Assembly: GCA_016169945.1 (NCBI GenBank)
Contig: JADLSH010000145.1
Span: 744,001 to 808,000 of the forward strand
Reading direction: 5' to 3'
Source of the DNA: Trachythela sp. YZ-2020
Taxonomy: Eukaryota; Cnidaria; Anthozoa; Malacalcyonacea; Clavulariidae
DNA length: 64,000 nt
Shown here: in pieces, positions 43,497-57,200 of the stretch
Numbering within the stretch: the stretch's first letter is position 1
Layout: the number at the start of each line of letters is the position of its first letter
Program-made: the position numbers and the translations under genes
Notes under the pieces: generated by a model
Database searches by the model: none
The model's input: only the letters and a program-made list of their open reading frames with translations
Told to the model about the DNA's origin: nothing

Positions 43497-44759
43497 TTGC
43501 CACCCTTTGGAAAATCGCAGCTGTTCTGGTAAGGCTGAATGCATCTATTATAAAAGAACCTTTGGCGATGATACACATTAAACTAAGATTATGTTCACAC
43601 GAGACTGGACGAATTCGGACATAAATTCGTCCTGTTCCTTTCCTGTTCCATTTGTTCATACGAAAATTTGTACGGTTAACTGTGCTTGAATTCGTCTGAA
43701 TGCGAAAGGCGAGATGATGTAAATGTAAGTACGATTCTGAACTCATTCGATCCCGTGTGTCCGGAGCGTAAGTTTCTATATATTGCATTATTCTCTAGAT
43801 CAGTCTCTTGTGATATGACGTAATTCTGTAAAAACTGTGGATTTCTATTTCTAATTGGCACCATTTTAACAACAGGCCTCTAGCTCATACATTTTCTATG
43901 TATGGTTTTACCCAAGGTTTCACCTTGACAGCTTTATCTGATCATTAAAAACCACCTGCACGCAGGCTATCTGTACAGATAAACAATGTTCTGCTGCCCA
44001 TTTCTTGTCACGTGACATGACTTAGTCTAAAATTTGAAAAAGAAAATTCAGGACTTAATGAAATGCTTATAAATAGTACAGCATACATCATGCAGAATTT
44101 TCAGTAGACTAAATTCTAGGTCGCTGGTTGAAATCCAGCTCGAAGGACCACTTTCTCCATTTATTTCTCTACACACGCAGGTTGAACACTCTGTAATAAC
44201 TTTATATAAAGCATTTCCATTAATGACTAAGAACTCAGACGTTCCCTTATTTGCACGCTAATGAGATTAGAATTTCGACAGTTTTCAAAATGTCAAAAAA
44301 TTCTTGCATGCACAACGAGGCAAGTTTACAACAGGTACATACCCAGCAAGGTAAACTGCCAAAAGTTATAACAAGGTTCAACAGTTATATTATATCGTCA
44401 TACCTTTCTATAGCAATATGTTTGGTTTATGTTGCGGCAAAAACATAGACTACAAGAAGACATTCTTTACACAATAAAACAGCTCGACGACAGCAAGACA
44501 TTTCAAGCTACAAAAAGTATAATATGAAATAATATCTGCATGATAAAGTGATAACGTAGGCGAGCGGTTCTATATCTGATGCAACATGAACACTAATCTG
44601 ATCTAAATAGCCGTATTTTTCAAGTAGTTATCCAACTCTTTATACTACAATTCCTTAAGATTTCTTTTGAATTTTCTTCCTGAATTATTGATTTACAAAT
44701 ATATACAATGTCAAGAAGTCACACATAATCGTAATTTAACTTCAACTCTTCGCTTGCAT

Positions 44760-47700
44760 TTAGCCATCCTGTTCTTCTCTCTGCATGTGAATGAACACTT
44801 GTATTGAGTTGCGCAAAAGCTCTACTGTGGACTGTGAAGCATACATTAAAATACCTCATTAGATGTATTTGAGAGGTATTGTGTTTATAAGAGACATTCA
44901 ATTTACTTACTGGAGTTAGGACATCTGTACTTTTATTGAACATTGTCTCCCAGGAATCACTAGGTAAAAAAGATGGATAATTTACAAGTCTTCAAAACAA
45001 AAAGTGCATGATGTGTTTTGTAACTTCAGTTGTACTCTTGTGAAAGAAGTGCATTTTAAATATAATGATATAGGTAAGTACTAACAAGTCAATATTTAAT
45101 AATAATTGGAGTGCGCTACTTTCACAAGTATAAAATTGATGGTGTACTCCACTTAAACTAGTCTTCAATAACAAAGGTTGATGAGAGTCAATGAGAGTTG
45201 CAACTCTCGCTCACGTTTGATTTTGACCGGAGCATGAGAGTTGATGAAACTCTCATGCAAAAATTGCTCTCATGCATCAACTCTCATCCTCGTTTGATCA
45301 GGGATTAAGTTAGGCAAGTCTGGCCTATATTGCAACGTTACAAAAACACAACTCACCGAAATATTGAGAAACAATTCCATAATCCTTGTCCATGACTCCA
45401 TAACATTCTATTGAATATTTTTGTAAATAATCTTGAAAGTTTCAATTTATCCAGATCACTGACTCCCCAGACTCTCTGTAAGATTGATCTAACATTTCCC
45501 TTGACGATGTCGATCACCTGCAGTACACATAAAAGAAAACATTAAAACATGATTATACATTGGATTGTCACAACTCATTATTAATGAACTATTTACTTAA
45601 TACTTTGTCAAAGATTGTACTGATTGTACAGATACTTTGTACTGATTTTTCTCTTCCTGTCAGATGCAATTGAATGACATATGGTCGCATTTTAACATAA
45701 GTATATATATATATATATGGCCAGAAATGCGATACCATAGCAAAGTCTATACATTTGTATCTAAATCTACTAATTAGAAAATCACATGAGTCACCACGAG
45801 AAAAATTATCGACAAAATTGCTAATGCATGTGAATCATGGCTTAAAGAGTCACATGACTGAACGTCTGAACATACCTTTCGTCTTTTTGCGGAGTCCAAC
45901 TTCACCAACCAATAATTTGCAACTCTTTCCTTGTGGTACTTCCAATTTTCATTTACCTTTAAAAATAGAAACATTTTCATAAGTTCAGACTTGTTTTACC
46001 TGTAACTCTGGTTTAAGTAAATAAATATAATCCCTGAATAGATTACATTCACGACCCCGTTTCGATACCCCAGCCTTTTTCATCAAGGGTGATCTAAAGA
46101 TTCAAACTAACTCCTTAGATTTATACTCGAGGGATGACGTCACTACACAACAAGGTGAAGATACTCCTGTGCTATGCTTCTAGATAATGCCTTTGATTAT
46201 AACGATTGTTAGTGCACGTTAGTGCATTGAAATTAATTATACTTCCAAGAAACTCCAAGACTTACATGGTTTATAATGAGTGAAGCTTCCTCCTCTGTTT
46301 TCCCAGGAAATTTTATTTTCATATCGCTAAGTAACATCAACGTTCTTCGTGTTAATTCCTCATCTCTTGCCGCATTCTACAGCACAATTTAGAAGATATG
46401 ATTTTGAACTTATTATAGCATTGTTGTTTCATGGCTCATGAGTACTTTTATTTTTTGTTAAAAAAAAGTAAGTTCGGTTGTACGTTGGTTGTTAGTAGTT
46501 AATTATTTGTAATTTAACAGTTGTTTAATTTAAATGATTAGGTTTATTTGGTAACTATCATGGTATTTTAGACATACAGTAATCTAACAAGTGGTGAAAT
46601 AATATCAGTTTTTGTAAAACTAGGGTGTTGGTGGCACAATGATTAACGCAAGTCCCTTCAGTCACTGTGAGCGAGGTTCGAACCCCCTCTCTAGTGTCCG
46701 CCCCCTGTGGAAGGGGCTAGACTGTCATTTTGGAAAGATAAAACCCCCTCTCTAGTGGTCGCCCCCTGTGGAAGGGGCTAGACTGGAAAGATAAAACGTA
46801 CCTGTAAACCTGAAAGACATTTAGTCAAGTTAATTGAAGATTTTGTTATTCTTGATCTCCTCAGTGAAGTAGCTGATGATGTTCTTGTAACAACATGGCT
46901 GGCTGTAGCAGGTCTTGATGGTTTACTTTGTCTCGTGCTAGGATCACTGCGTAAACTGCGCATGCTTGGTGAGTGTAGCTGAGTGAAATTGATATAATCA
47001 TCCTCATCTCCATCATCTGAGTCATAGTTATTTATAGATCTGACGTCACTCGGTTTTGCACTGGGCATTGATGATAATGGCTGAAAAATATAATAGGCAA
47101 GAAATTTTGTTGGCATTGCTTCGTACAATCTGAGGTACCCATGATAACAGAATACCTAAGCAAAAGCGGGCAACTTCCGGAATATAACTCTGTCGCTCTA
47201 TCAGTTGAGGTATTAGCTTTAGTTCGTTCTGTGCGTCACTGATGGTCTACACATCTCTGTCATTGACCTCTCCCCTGGGCCACATCTTTCACTACATGTC
47301 TTTCCCCCTTTTGAGCGATACTTGCACGCAAATGTCAGGAAGAGGTTATTCCGAGAGTGTTCTGTTCTCTGCTGGCCAAGACTCGAGTACTTTTCTTTCG
47401 CACTGGTCAAAAACTTGAATATTTATACTGCTCATAACGAATATTTTACTACTTGATGGTTTAAAAGTAACTTTGACCGTTGACGTCACACTCTTAAAAT
47501 TTTGTGATGCTTAGTTTGGAGCAAGATGTCTGTTTTACCAGTTCACACATTCTGAAAATCCTGAGCCATATCCCGCAACCTCTAGAATACTAGCCTCAAC
47601 TGAATGTACTCGTCATTAATCTACCAGCCCCTACTTAGATATCGGAGTTTACCTAAGATCCGAGATCAATTCCTGTCATTTGTTAATATTTTCCTATAGT

Positions 47701-50700
47701 TATATAGATCTTGTACTTGCTAAACCAAGAACGTAAATTCATCTTTAGTAAACTCTGTTGATTCTACTTGGAGAATGTCACCATGGTTTCATATTATATA
47801 TATAGTGAACATTTTGAGATTGACTAACGAAGTTACTCGAGTATCCTGGAAACCTGCAATATGAAGTACTTCTGAGAATGAGTTGGCTAATAAAAAAGAT
47901 CCGTACTTTTGGTCCTTTCACTGATGGTTGATCAGATATGAACGCTTGTTCATCAGCTTCACATTGTTCCAAGAGATCCAATATATCTTCCTCCTAAAAG
48001 GCAGGAACGTAATTATCATAAACAACATTCGGTATTTAATGCCCGATGCTCAACATTCCCCCCTGATTTAATTTGATTTATTTAATACATTTTGCCACAA
48101 AATATACAAAGAATAAAGACAAAAAAAAGAATACAACACGTGGCGAGGGAACCGAAAGAGAAACCAAAATACTTATTATGTTATGGGTTACCTATGGGTT
48201 ACCTCGTCAGATTAAATAAATACACAAATATTAGCTACAGCAAAGTCGCATGCAGACTATACATATATACATATATAACAATATAATATTAGTCAATAAC
48301 AGAAATGTCAGAATCAGAGTTAAAATATATAAAAAACTAAAGACACGAGAAGAAGTACTTTTTGAGCTTAGACAGGAATGATGAAATAGTAGATGAGTTA
48401 CATATCTCAGGACTTAATGAATTGAAAAAAGTTGGACCTTGGTAATTTACAGTGAACTGTTTCGTCCTAGTTCTACAAAATGAATATAAAATTGGCCAGC
48501 ACTCCGTAAATTGCGAGTGTGGACTTGATCAATAGATAAAATGAAATTATTAAAGCTTGTTGGAAGTAAATTGTTTTTATAAGAAAACATGAACTTGCCC
48601 AAATATAAAAAATATATATCCCTAAGTTTGAGTAACAATAAAGATTTAAATAAATGTGTAGTATGTGCATCAAAAGCCTCATTACATAAAATTCTAACTA
48701 CTTTTTTCTGCAATAATACTAGACGGTTGAGATTCAGAGGTTGAGATTAGAAGGATATGTTGAACCCCAGATCGTAACACAATAACTCAAATAAGGATAT
48801 ACAAGTGCAAAATATAATGTACGCAAAGCAGGAAAAGTGAGGTAGAAACTTGATTTGTATATGACTTCAAAGGATTTTGAAATTTTACTAGCGATATGAG
48901 AAATGTTCGTCCAAAATTACACGAAGGAAAGTAGTTTCTTTGACGCATTCTAATCTATGATTATTCAAGCAATAAATCAAGCGTCTGCCTCTTTTGTCTG
49001 GAAGTGAAAATTATATAATTTGATTTATTAATATAGACATTTGTTAGTAGAAAACCATTCGGATAGATTATTCGTCTCCTTAAAGACAGGAAGTTAACGT
49101 AATTATCACAAACAATATTTAGTATTTAATATGTCTGACGTTCAATATTTTTAAATACAGAACTATATTAATGAGTTTTGTTTGTTGTTGTCATCAGTGT
49201 AAGAAGAGTAACTATATGGTGCCTTCTCCAAATGGAGTCGAAGCACTTGTTAAAAGATTTATTTCTGAACGTCTCAATCGGGAATAGAACCCAAGTCTTG
49301 CCGGCCAAGATCTGGTTTAATGTAAGACCTTGGGTTCGATTCTCGGTTGGGATTTCCAGAAATTATTTTTCAGTTAGTGATTCGACTTCATTGGCCACAC
49401 ATCACAGAAACATCGTAAAAATATCAAGTATTTAAATCCTGAGGCTAAGATATATTTTCATCATACCTTTAACATACTGAATGCAGAACTGGATTGTTTT
49501 TGATTACCCGACGTTGTTTTTCCTAAAGCAAATAAGATCACGCAAAACAATTACAATTTCATTCTACTAAATAAATGATCTTCTGATTTCTTGTACTTTG
49601 TTGTACCAAATTAGTCTAAATTTTCGTCATCCAGCTTGACCAATCATCCAGCTTGACATAACATAACACAAAGCAAATGGAAATTTTGGAGCAGAAGACG
49701 GCATGCATTTACCCTACTTCATTTATTCAAACGGTTGCCTATTTTGATCAGTCAAATATCAATGTATTGCCTAATGGCATGATATGATAGTTATTCCATC
49801 TTATATAGAAACCTGAAATGTCCATTAAAGTTAACGTAGTAACACCACGAAATATAGTGGGGGGCATTTTTTTGGGACATCCTGTCCCTGTATACATAAA
49901 CCTGTCGTTTGCTCTTGGTAGCTTGACTTTGTAGCTGAGTGGTCATGTAGAGCACTCCACCGGTTCACTAACCGGTTATGTTACATGTTGTCATTTTAGC
50001 CTTACGTTGGCTAATACTGCATGCAATATTTGGTATCGTTCCCACTGACCTGTAGAAAATAATTTTAAAGCTCCATCAAGTAAGTTAAGGTAAAATTGTG
50101 ATTTTTCTTTATCTCGAGGTGGGTATATCCTGCTGTAGTGACCCTGGAAATTAAATATAAACATAATAAAATATCAACAGGGGATATCGGGAGGGGGAGG
50201 GGGTGAGAGAGCGACGCTTCTCCTCCACCTTTTAAAACATCGGTCGGTAAAGGGGTTCATAAAAGCGTATTTTGTCGGTAAATTAGTTCAAGATAATTTG
50301 GTAAATTTGCCTTAAAATGTCTTGGTCTGTAGCTAATTACACCGAGCAAAAAGATACAGAAGCACACCTTTCGGTAAAATATTTATGTTACTACTGCATT
50401 CTAAGTTCTGAAGTTTTATTTAAAGAGAATATCTTTGACGTCTTTTTCTTGCCAGTTCAATAAGTTACTTCTATATAAAGATCTTATACGAACCGAGTTT
50501 CTAAATTCGTAATCTTCTTTTGCCGCGTCAATACGAATCCGGGAAAGTTGTTCTTTCTGTAAATAATAATTTAACAAGAAACATTGATTAATAATGCTAA
50601 AATAATACATTGTCTATATCAGGTGTAAAGAAAAGCATGAAAAGTTATTTGTGCTGTATTGAAAACTCTCAAAATTGCACACTAAAGATACGTTTACACG

Positions 50701-51233
50701 CTCCGATTTGTCGGCCCGATTTTAGGTTTCTCTGAATGTTAATGACGAATATTTTCAGTTGGTGATGTTGTCAGATGACGTTTGTCACGTATTTTTTAAA
50801 TATCATTAAATCGGCCCGACAAATCTCAGCGTGTAAACGTATCTTTAACATAACAGTGTTCCAGTAGTTTTCAAAATATTCGACTCACCAATTGCGCTAT
50901 TCGCTTTTCTAAAACTATTTTCTTCGCTAAATTTACCTAAAAAACAAAGAATATATTGAGAAAACATTACTTCAGGAAAACCTGGTAAAAAAACTATAAC
51001 GGGAAAACTATCACGAGGCAGTCTTGCTTACGCAATTGCCCATATTAGAGGCCAGACGCAATTGCTCACATTAGAGGCCACTCCTACGTCTCACGCACAC
51101 CTTAAGTAAAACCCTAACACTATATTAGTAAATACATACTGATATTTCATGTCCACTTCTTTTAGGCTGCATCATTAATCTTCTCTGACTTTGTGCTTTA
51201 GCTACAGCCATGTCGTGCTTTCTGTCGCTAGGC
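44760..51233 (-). CDS. TTLL7: TTLL7 microtubule-binding and C-terminal exons
   Basis: Twelve exons. 51233-51140 ([18 protein letters not shown]) is the basic segment that follows the core and corresponds to the cationic microtubule-binding region of elongating TTLLs. 50936-50494 are short, Lys/Arg/Glu-rich coiled-coil-like exons. 47080-46802 is a disordered Ser/Arg/Asp-rich linker. 46376-44760 is the conserved C-terminal domain, ending [20 protein letters not shown] and a stop 3 residues later. The tail after that point in vertebrates has no counterpart here. Confidence 0.88.
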
Positions 51234-54200
51234 CTGGAAACGAGAAAACTTGTCATTAACTGATCCACCCCCTGGATCCAACAGTTCTTCAAACACTCAT
51301 TAAATACTGCTCCATGCAGGCACTTTTCTTTCAGTACCACCCCCTGGATCCAACAGTTCTTCAAACACTCATTAAATACTGCTCCATGCAGCTGCACTTT
51401 TCTTTCAGTACCAACCCCTGGATCCAACAGTTCTTCAAACACTCAATAAATACTGCTCCATGCAGCTGCATTTTTCTTTGCGTAGAAAATTAAAAAGTCT
51501 AAACTGCTGCACTTTATGCTCTCTCAAAACCTCCCTTATACCGTCGTTTGCATCTAAGGATGAACAGTCGCAGATGAAAACATTCGGTCTTTTCTCATAT
51601 GAAACATTCATGTTTATCAAGAGCATTTGACAAGTTTTCGAATCTGATCAGCCAATCATGTTTAACTAACAAGGCTAAATCATTATTTGCACGACCTAAA
51701 AATTGTGAGACACATAGGACCGGACACGGGACCGGACGAATGCGGGACCGGACGAATATTTGTACGATTGCGTCTTGCGTTCACACGGGACCCATGAAAG
51801 CGGATCCAAAATAATTAGGTATCGCTTTTTACCGGAACGGTTCCAAATTTGACGGCCCCGTGTGAACAGAGGAACCGGTCTTTTTTTGGTCTTTTTCAGT
51901 ACCAATTTGGACGGTAGAGGATCGGCTCAATATATTAAACTAGCTCAATATATTAAAATAACACGAAGTATTAAGGTTAATAATAACAAAAACAAGGAAA
52001 GCAAAGCCTGACAAAAAGCCTTTTTTCAAAAATATACGGCATACGTACTTCGTCAAAAAGAATTGAAAACTCAGTTAGTGGCAGCGCTTTTAGCCCTCTT
52101 AACAGGATTGACTGGGGTGCTGCAATTGTCTATTCTACAGTTGGCAATTTGCTCGTGTGTCCACCGAGAAAACCGAAGGAAGTATGCAACGAATTATCGG
52201 TTGCTGTACAACATAAACAAAGTTTACTACAAGTGTACTTCGGGGGCTATAATTCATCCGGCTCCGTGTGAACACTTTTCGTATCACAATTAATCCGGTT
52301 CCGTTTGAACAAGTGGAACCGGACGAATTTGCGTGCGGACCCGAATTCGTCCGGTCTCGTGTGAACGTAGTCATAATGGCTCAGAATTGTTTGCTGCTCG
52401 AAATGGCGGAATAGCTGCTACTCTAGTCATACCTATGTGTCATATCTACAATCATGTTGTAGTTTTCTTGACCAATCAAAACACTTGTTATTACCAATCA
52501 ATCAGGTAACCAATCAAAAAATTTGTTATATATCAAACCTGATATTCAGTAGTTTGATTGCATCACGAAGTAATCCACTTTTAATGTCATAGTCAAGTTT
52601 TGAATCTGTCCCAAAACTTGGGGAACGATTTACCTGGAAAACACACAATTTCTTATCACAACTCTGCATCCATGATCTAAGCATGCTTAAGCCTGGTTCT
52701 CATATTCATCATTATTGAAACATTCGGCGTGTTGACAGGCTTTTCCCACTTGTTGTATAGTAAAACAAACCTCAAGTTAATGTGTTGTCTCATTAACTTA
52801 AATTTATACATTGTGATCTATAAATTGGCTATGGACGCTGACGATCGGCGATAATTAGTTCTTATACATCGCCGACAGTCGCCATTTTATAGCAAATTTT
52901 CAGGCACGAGACTCCATGAACAAAACTCCCTCCCCCACAATAGAACGCCTGCCACGCAGGCTATGACAGCCATAAACCTTCTTCTGTTTCTAACTGCACA
53001 TTGTCAGTTAATATTTGTCGAGGAAATATCTTTCAATGAGAAACTGTTGTTTTCCAACCAGCTCAAGAGACGTTCTCGTCAGCGACCGTCGTAAGAAACA
53101 CACTTGCGACGTGGTCGGCCATGGTCGCCTCTCATCAGCGATGTAACTTTATACATGTTCTCAAATGTCGCCCACGTACGAAAACGCTCACTGCCGACCG
53201 TCGGTGATATATGAGAACTAGGCTGTAACTCAGTATCACCATGTACCACCTGTGCTTTGTACATAACTCGTGTAAGTAGAGTTATATATACAATAATTCT
53301 CTACCGTACTCTCTCTCCCTGTTGACGCAGCTGAGCAGCATCACACTTCTCACATACGACCGAGGCAAAATCACAATCAGACAATTGCATGTTGAAGAAA
53401 TTGAACCCCAGACGCAGAGGGAGTACCGTAATAATTCTCTACCGTACTCTCTACGTTCGCAACGCCAATATTTCACGAAGTGTCCGCCACTGAGTATTAC
53501 TATGCGTGGGTATCTGTTTGTTTTACCTCTAACAGCCAAGGTTTCATTTTCTGATCCAACAGAACATCAAATCCTAAGATCTCAAAACAAACACTGGGAT
53601 TACTGGAGTCAGATCCTGGACGACATAAACGATATGAGTGGAGAACATGAGGTTGTGAAACTATCAATGTTTTGATGACGATATCCTGCAAGAGACAAGA
53701 TATTAGATAAAACAGAGCTCCCTGAAATCCGACATACGAATTTACTAAGGAGTGCAAGGGCTGCCAATTTCCATATCAAATCCCATTTTTGGCCTTTCCA
53801 AGCCAAATTGCTATTTTCTGTATCTTTGTAGGCCACGATCACATCCAGACAATCTTATTTTTCAATGATTTTTTTTGCTTAGAATTAAAGTCCAAATACC
53901 CCCCCATCCCTACCAGCTAGTTTGGATCCTAACTGCTTTTGATCAAAGTATGCGAAGTGTAAATCACTTTCACATGAAGGATTTTGCACAAAGGATTACT
54001 TAACTTAAGGTGGCTCGATATAGTAAAAACTTCTAAAATGACCTGACGTGAGCATTTGCTCGCGCCATCTCGCATTTGCGCGTGTTATATACCGTTTTCA
54101 TGTCAATTGCTGACGTCATTAAAAAATTCCATTTTTGAAAAACAATGCGCTATATCTCATTATTTTGTCCGGTGACCTATGTTCAAATTTTGCATGCTGT

Positions 54201-57200
54201 ATTGCACCGCAAAAATCTTTCATTAGGCCAAAAATAAAAAAATTCTGTAATTCCAAAAAAATGTTATTGAAGAAAAGGACATTTTTGCCCTTTTTCAGCA
54301 CTAACATAAATTTGGCAACGTAATATATATTTGGTTATTATTTATACAATATTTTATAAGTTAATATTTATAACTAATATTTCAAATTAACGTAAAACCG
54401 CTATTAAACCTCTCGGTTGGTTTAGTCATTTCCGGCACCTGAGGAGGGGGGCGTTACCGGAGAGAGGGCTTAATAGAGAGAGGGGGCTTAATAGAGAGAG
54501 GGGCTTAATAGAGAGAGGGGGGCTTAATAAAGAGAGGGGGCTTGATAGATAGAGGGGTCGTATTGGTTTTACCGGAACGCGGCAAGTAAACTAATGTGAA
54601 TTCGAACCTAATTGATAAGTTTAAGTTTACTAGAGAGGGGGGAGCTTAATAGATATCCGTCTCTAAAAAGAATGATTATTAGAGAGGAGTTTAATAAAGA
54701 TTTACGGTACTACACATGTGAAAAAAGATTGATGTTAATCGAAAGTACAATTTTTTTCAAACTAACCGTGATGTTATTCCAAACAGTTGCGACATTATAA
54801 TCATGTTTCCTTAACCACTGATTAAGAAATGCTAGAGACCTAAAAATAAGACGACATAAATTTGATCATTCTTTTCTGCTAAATGATGAATAATAAGGTT
54901 TTATTTTACGGCACTTAGTTAAGGTAATGATACTTTGTGCAATTACGCGTTTATGATCTGCAATATTCGGCTAACTTTTCATTGTCTGGTATAATCTATT
55001 AGCGCGGAGATATAATACTCTAACAGTCCATTAAAGAGTGCATTAGTCTATCTGGATAACATTAGTAGAAGTAACATATGAGATAACATTGCCGTAATAA
55101 CAACCTTTTACTCCCTTTGCTCGAGTCTTCGTCTCTTGAAAAATTCTCATTGTGTTTGTTCACTGAATAGTTCGTCAAATGCATAAATAGATCATTCTAA
55201 AAGTAAAACACAAGAAAATATCTCACATCATTCTTTATTTTATCAAAAATAACATTTTACACTTTACCGTCATGAATTTTGTTGTTCGAAATAAACTGAA
55301 TATAAACATACTAGATTGTTAGTTATTTGTTTGTTTTGCTTTATAATATAAATTAAATTCTTGAGTTCCCGCATTGCTAGCCTTCAGGACACTCTTCCAG
55401 TTGAGTTAATGGAAGTTAATGATAATCTGAGGTACATTTGGGTATTTAACAAATAACTAACTATATATTAAGCTTCAAATAAAGCACCATAACTGCATAA
55501 CATACCAGATTGTCGTCGTTTGGATTCTGGTAACATTCTGTGCCCAATCTGACCTGAAAAAAATAATGAAATTACTTGCGAAAGAAATATTTACGCAACA
55601 TAAAATTAATGTATAATTTTGCACCAAATATTGATTTAATTATGTTAACAGTAATCTTACCAAACCGTCATCATAGAGGAAAATTCTTAACGGATCACAA
55701 CTTGTGACCAGAACATAAATTCTGAGATCAAATTTGTAACCATCTAGAAGCATTGGCTAGAAATAAAATGATTGTAAACATTGTTATATATATATACCAA
55801 ATGTTAATATCTATTCAAGAAACATTTCTAACTTCAACTTCATATATATATATTATATACATCATGATTTATAAGACAAGGGTATGGAAATAGAGCAAGC
55901 GATCTTGACAACATTGGGAGCTGGTAACAAGGGGAGGAGGACGGGAATGGCACCAATAATTCTCCACAATCCCAGTTATATACAACCCGTTTGCTCTGCC
56001 ATGCTTGGTGTGGAGAATGTGTGAAGGTAGCCATACTACAACGGTGTAGTGGACTGGAACACAGGCTAGTGTAAAGGAGGATACAGTATTGCACGCATGG
56101 TATACTTTCAATTCACATAATACGTAATACTATATATACCTTATCAATATATTCTTGCACAACAATGTGGTCATTTGTACGAATACGGTCAGCATTCTTT
56201 ACTAAATATATCCTGGGACGCAATCATAAATACATTTCAATACTTAACTTCAACCGAATATATAGATTGAACTATGACTGAAAATACATATTAGACTCCA
56301 CCAACACTGAATTAATATAGGGCATGCTTGATTTGAAGCAATTCAAATGCCTTATCCTGAGTTCATAAATCATGCAAGTCGAGGATAGTGTCCTACGTTT
56401 AAGTAACTCTAGCGTATATATAGTCCATGGCTCTAGCTCACTCAACCAGACCACCCAGGATAAGCTGTGTACAAAACGGTGTAAAAATCCAAATTTCTCC
56501 CTGGGTAACATGCTAGACGCCTCTAGAACGCTTGCTTTTACATTTGTACCATTAACTGAGATATGTTATCCACCCACTAGGATCCCGGTCTATACATAAA
56601 TGGAATTAAAATGCTCCTTTTGGGTGGTTTCCCCATACTTTGAGACCCCAGATACGGTAAATATCGGTCAGTATACAAAGGATTTTGGCTGAGCAGGATG
56701 GGACAGCAAGGTATTGGGAGCGGCCACAGCCATGTTCTGACGCAGATTTATCGAACGTTTCCCATTTATGAAGTTACAGAGTTGCCTGCGGACTTGGAGG
56801 CTAAGATTTCGATGGTGTATCATAAAATCGTTGTTGCATAAAATATTGTGAATATTTTTTCTCACCCATTTCCCATAGAGCCATTAGCAGGTTTGACTAT
56901 GAACGTTTTTGTTTTTCTCTTCTTCTTCAAATCTCTACAATAATTCGTAAACAGCGTACATCTAGAAGCTTAGTCAAGGAAATGACTAAAATATATAGAC
57001 ATGCGCAGTACTGCAGTTAAATGTGCCCCATGCATGCATGCAAGTGTTATATAACTTTGTGTCATATATATTGATTAAAATTGATTTTAAACAGTTTAGA
57101 CAAGAACATTTTGTAAATTTCCTTCATAAAGTGCGTCTTTAAATGTCACAACAATGTCAGTATCTTTTATATAACCTGCGTTATATTTTGGTCAATTTAT

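Noticed and set aside
43450..43864. Open frames upstream of the TTLL7 stop region
   Set aside because: No domain, overlap with MITE-like sequence (GTTCACACGAGACTGGACG) and no splice partners.
53322..53675. 117-codon plus-strand open frame
   Set aside because: It is the opposite-strand shadow of the TTLL7 exon 53527-53685, whose motifs and splice phases are clear.
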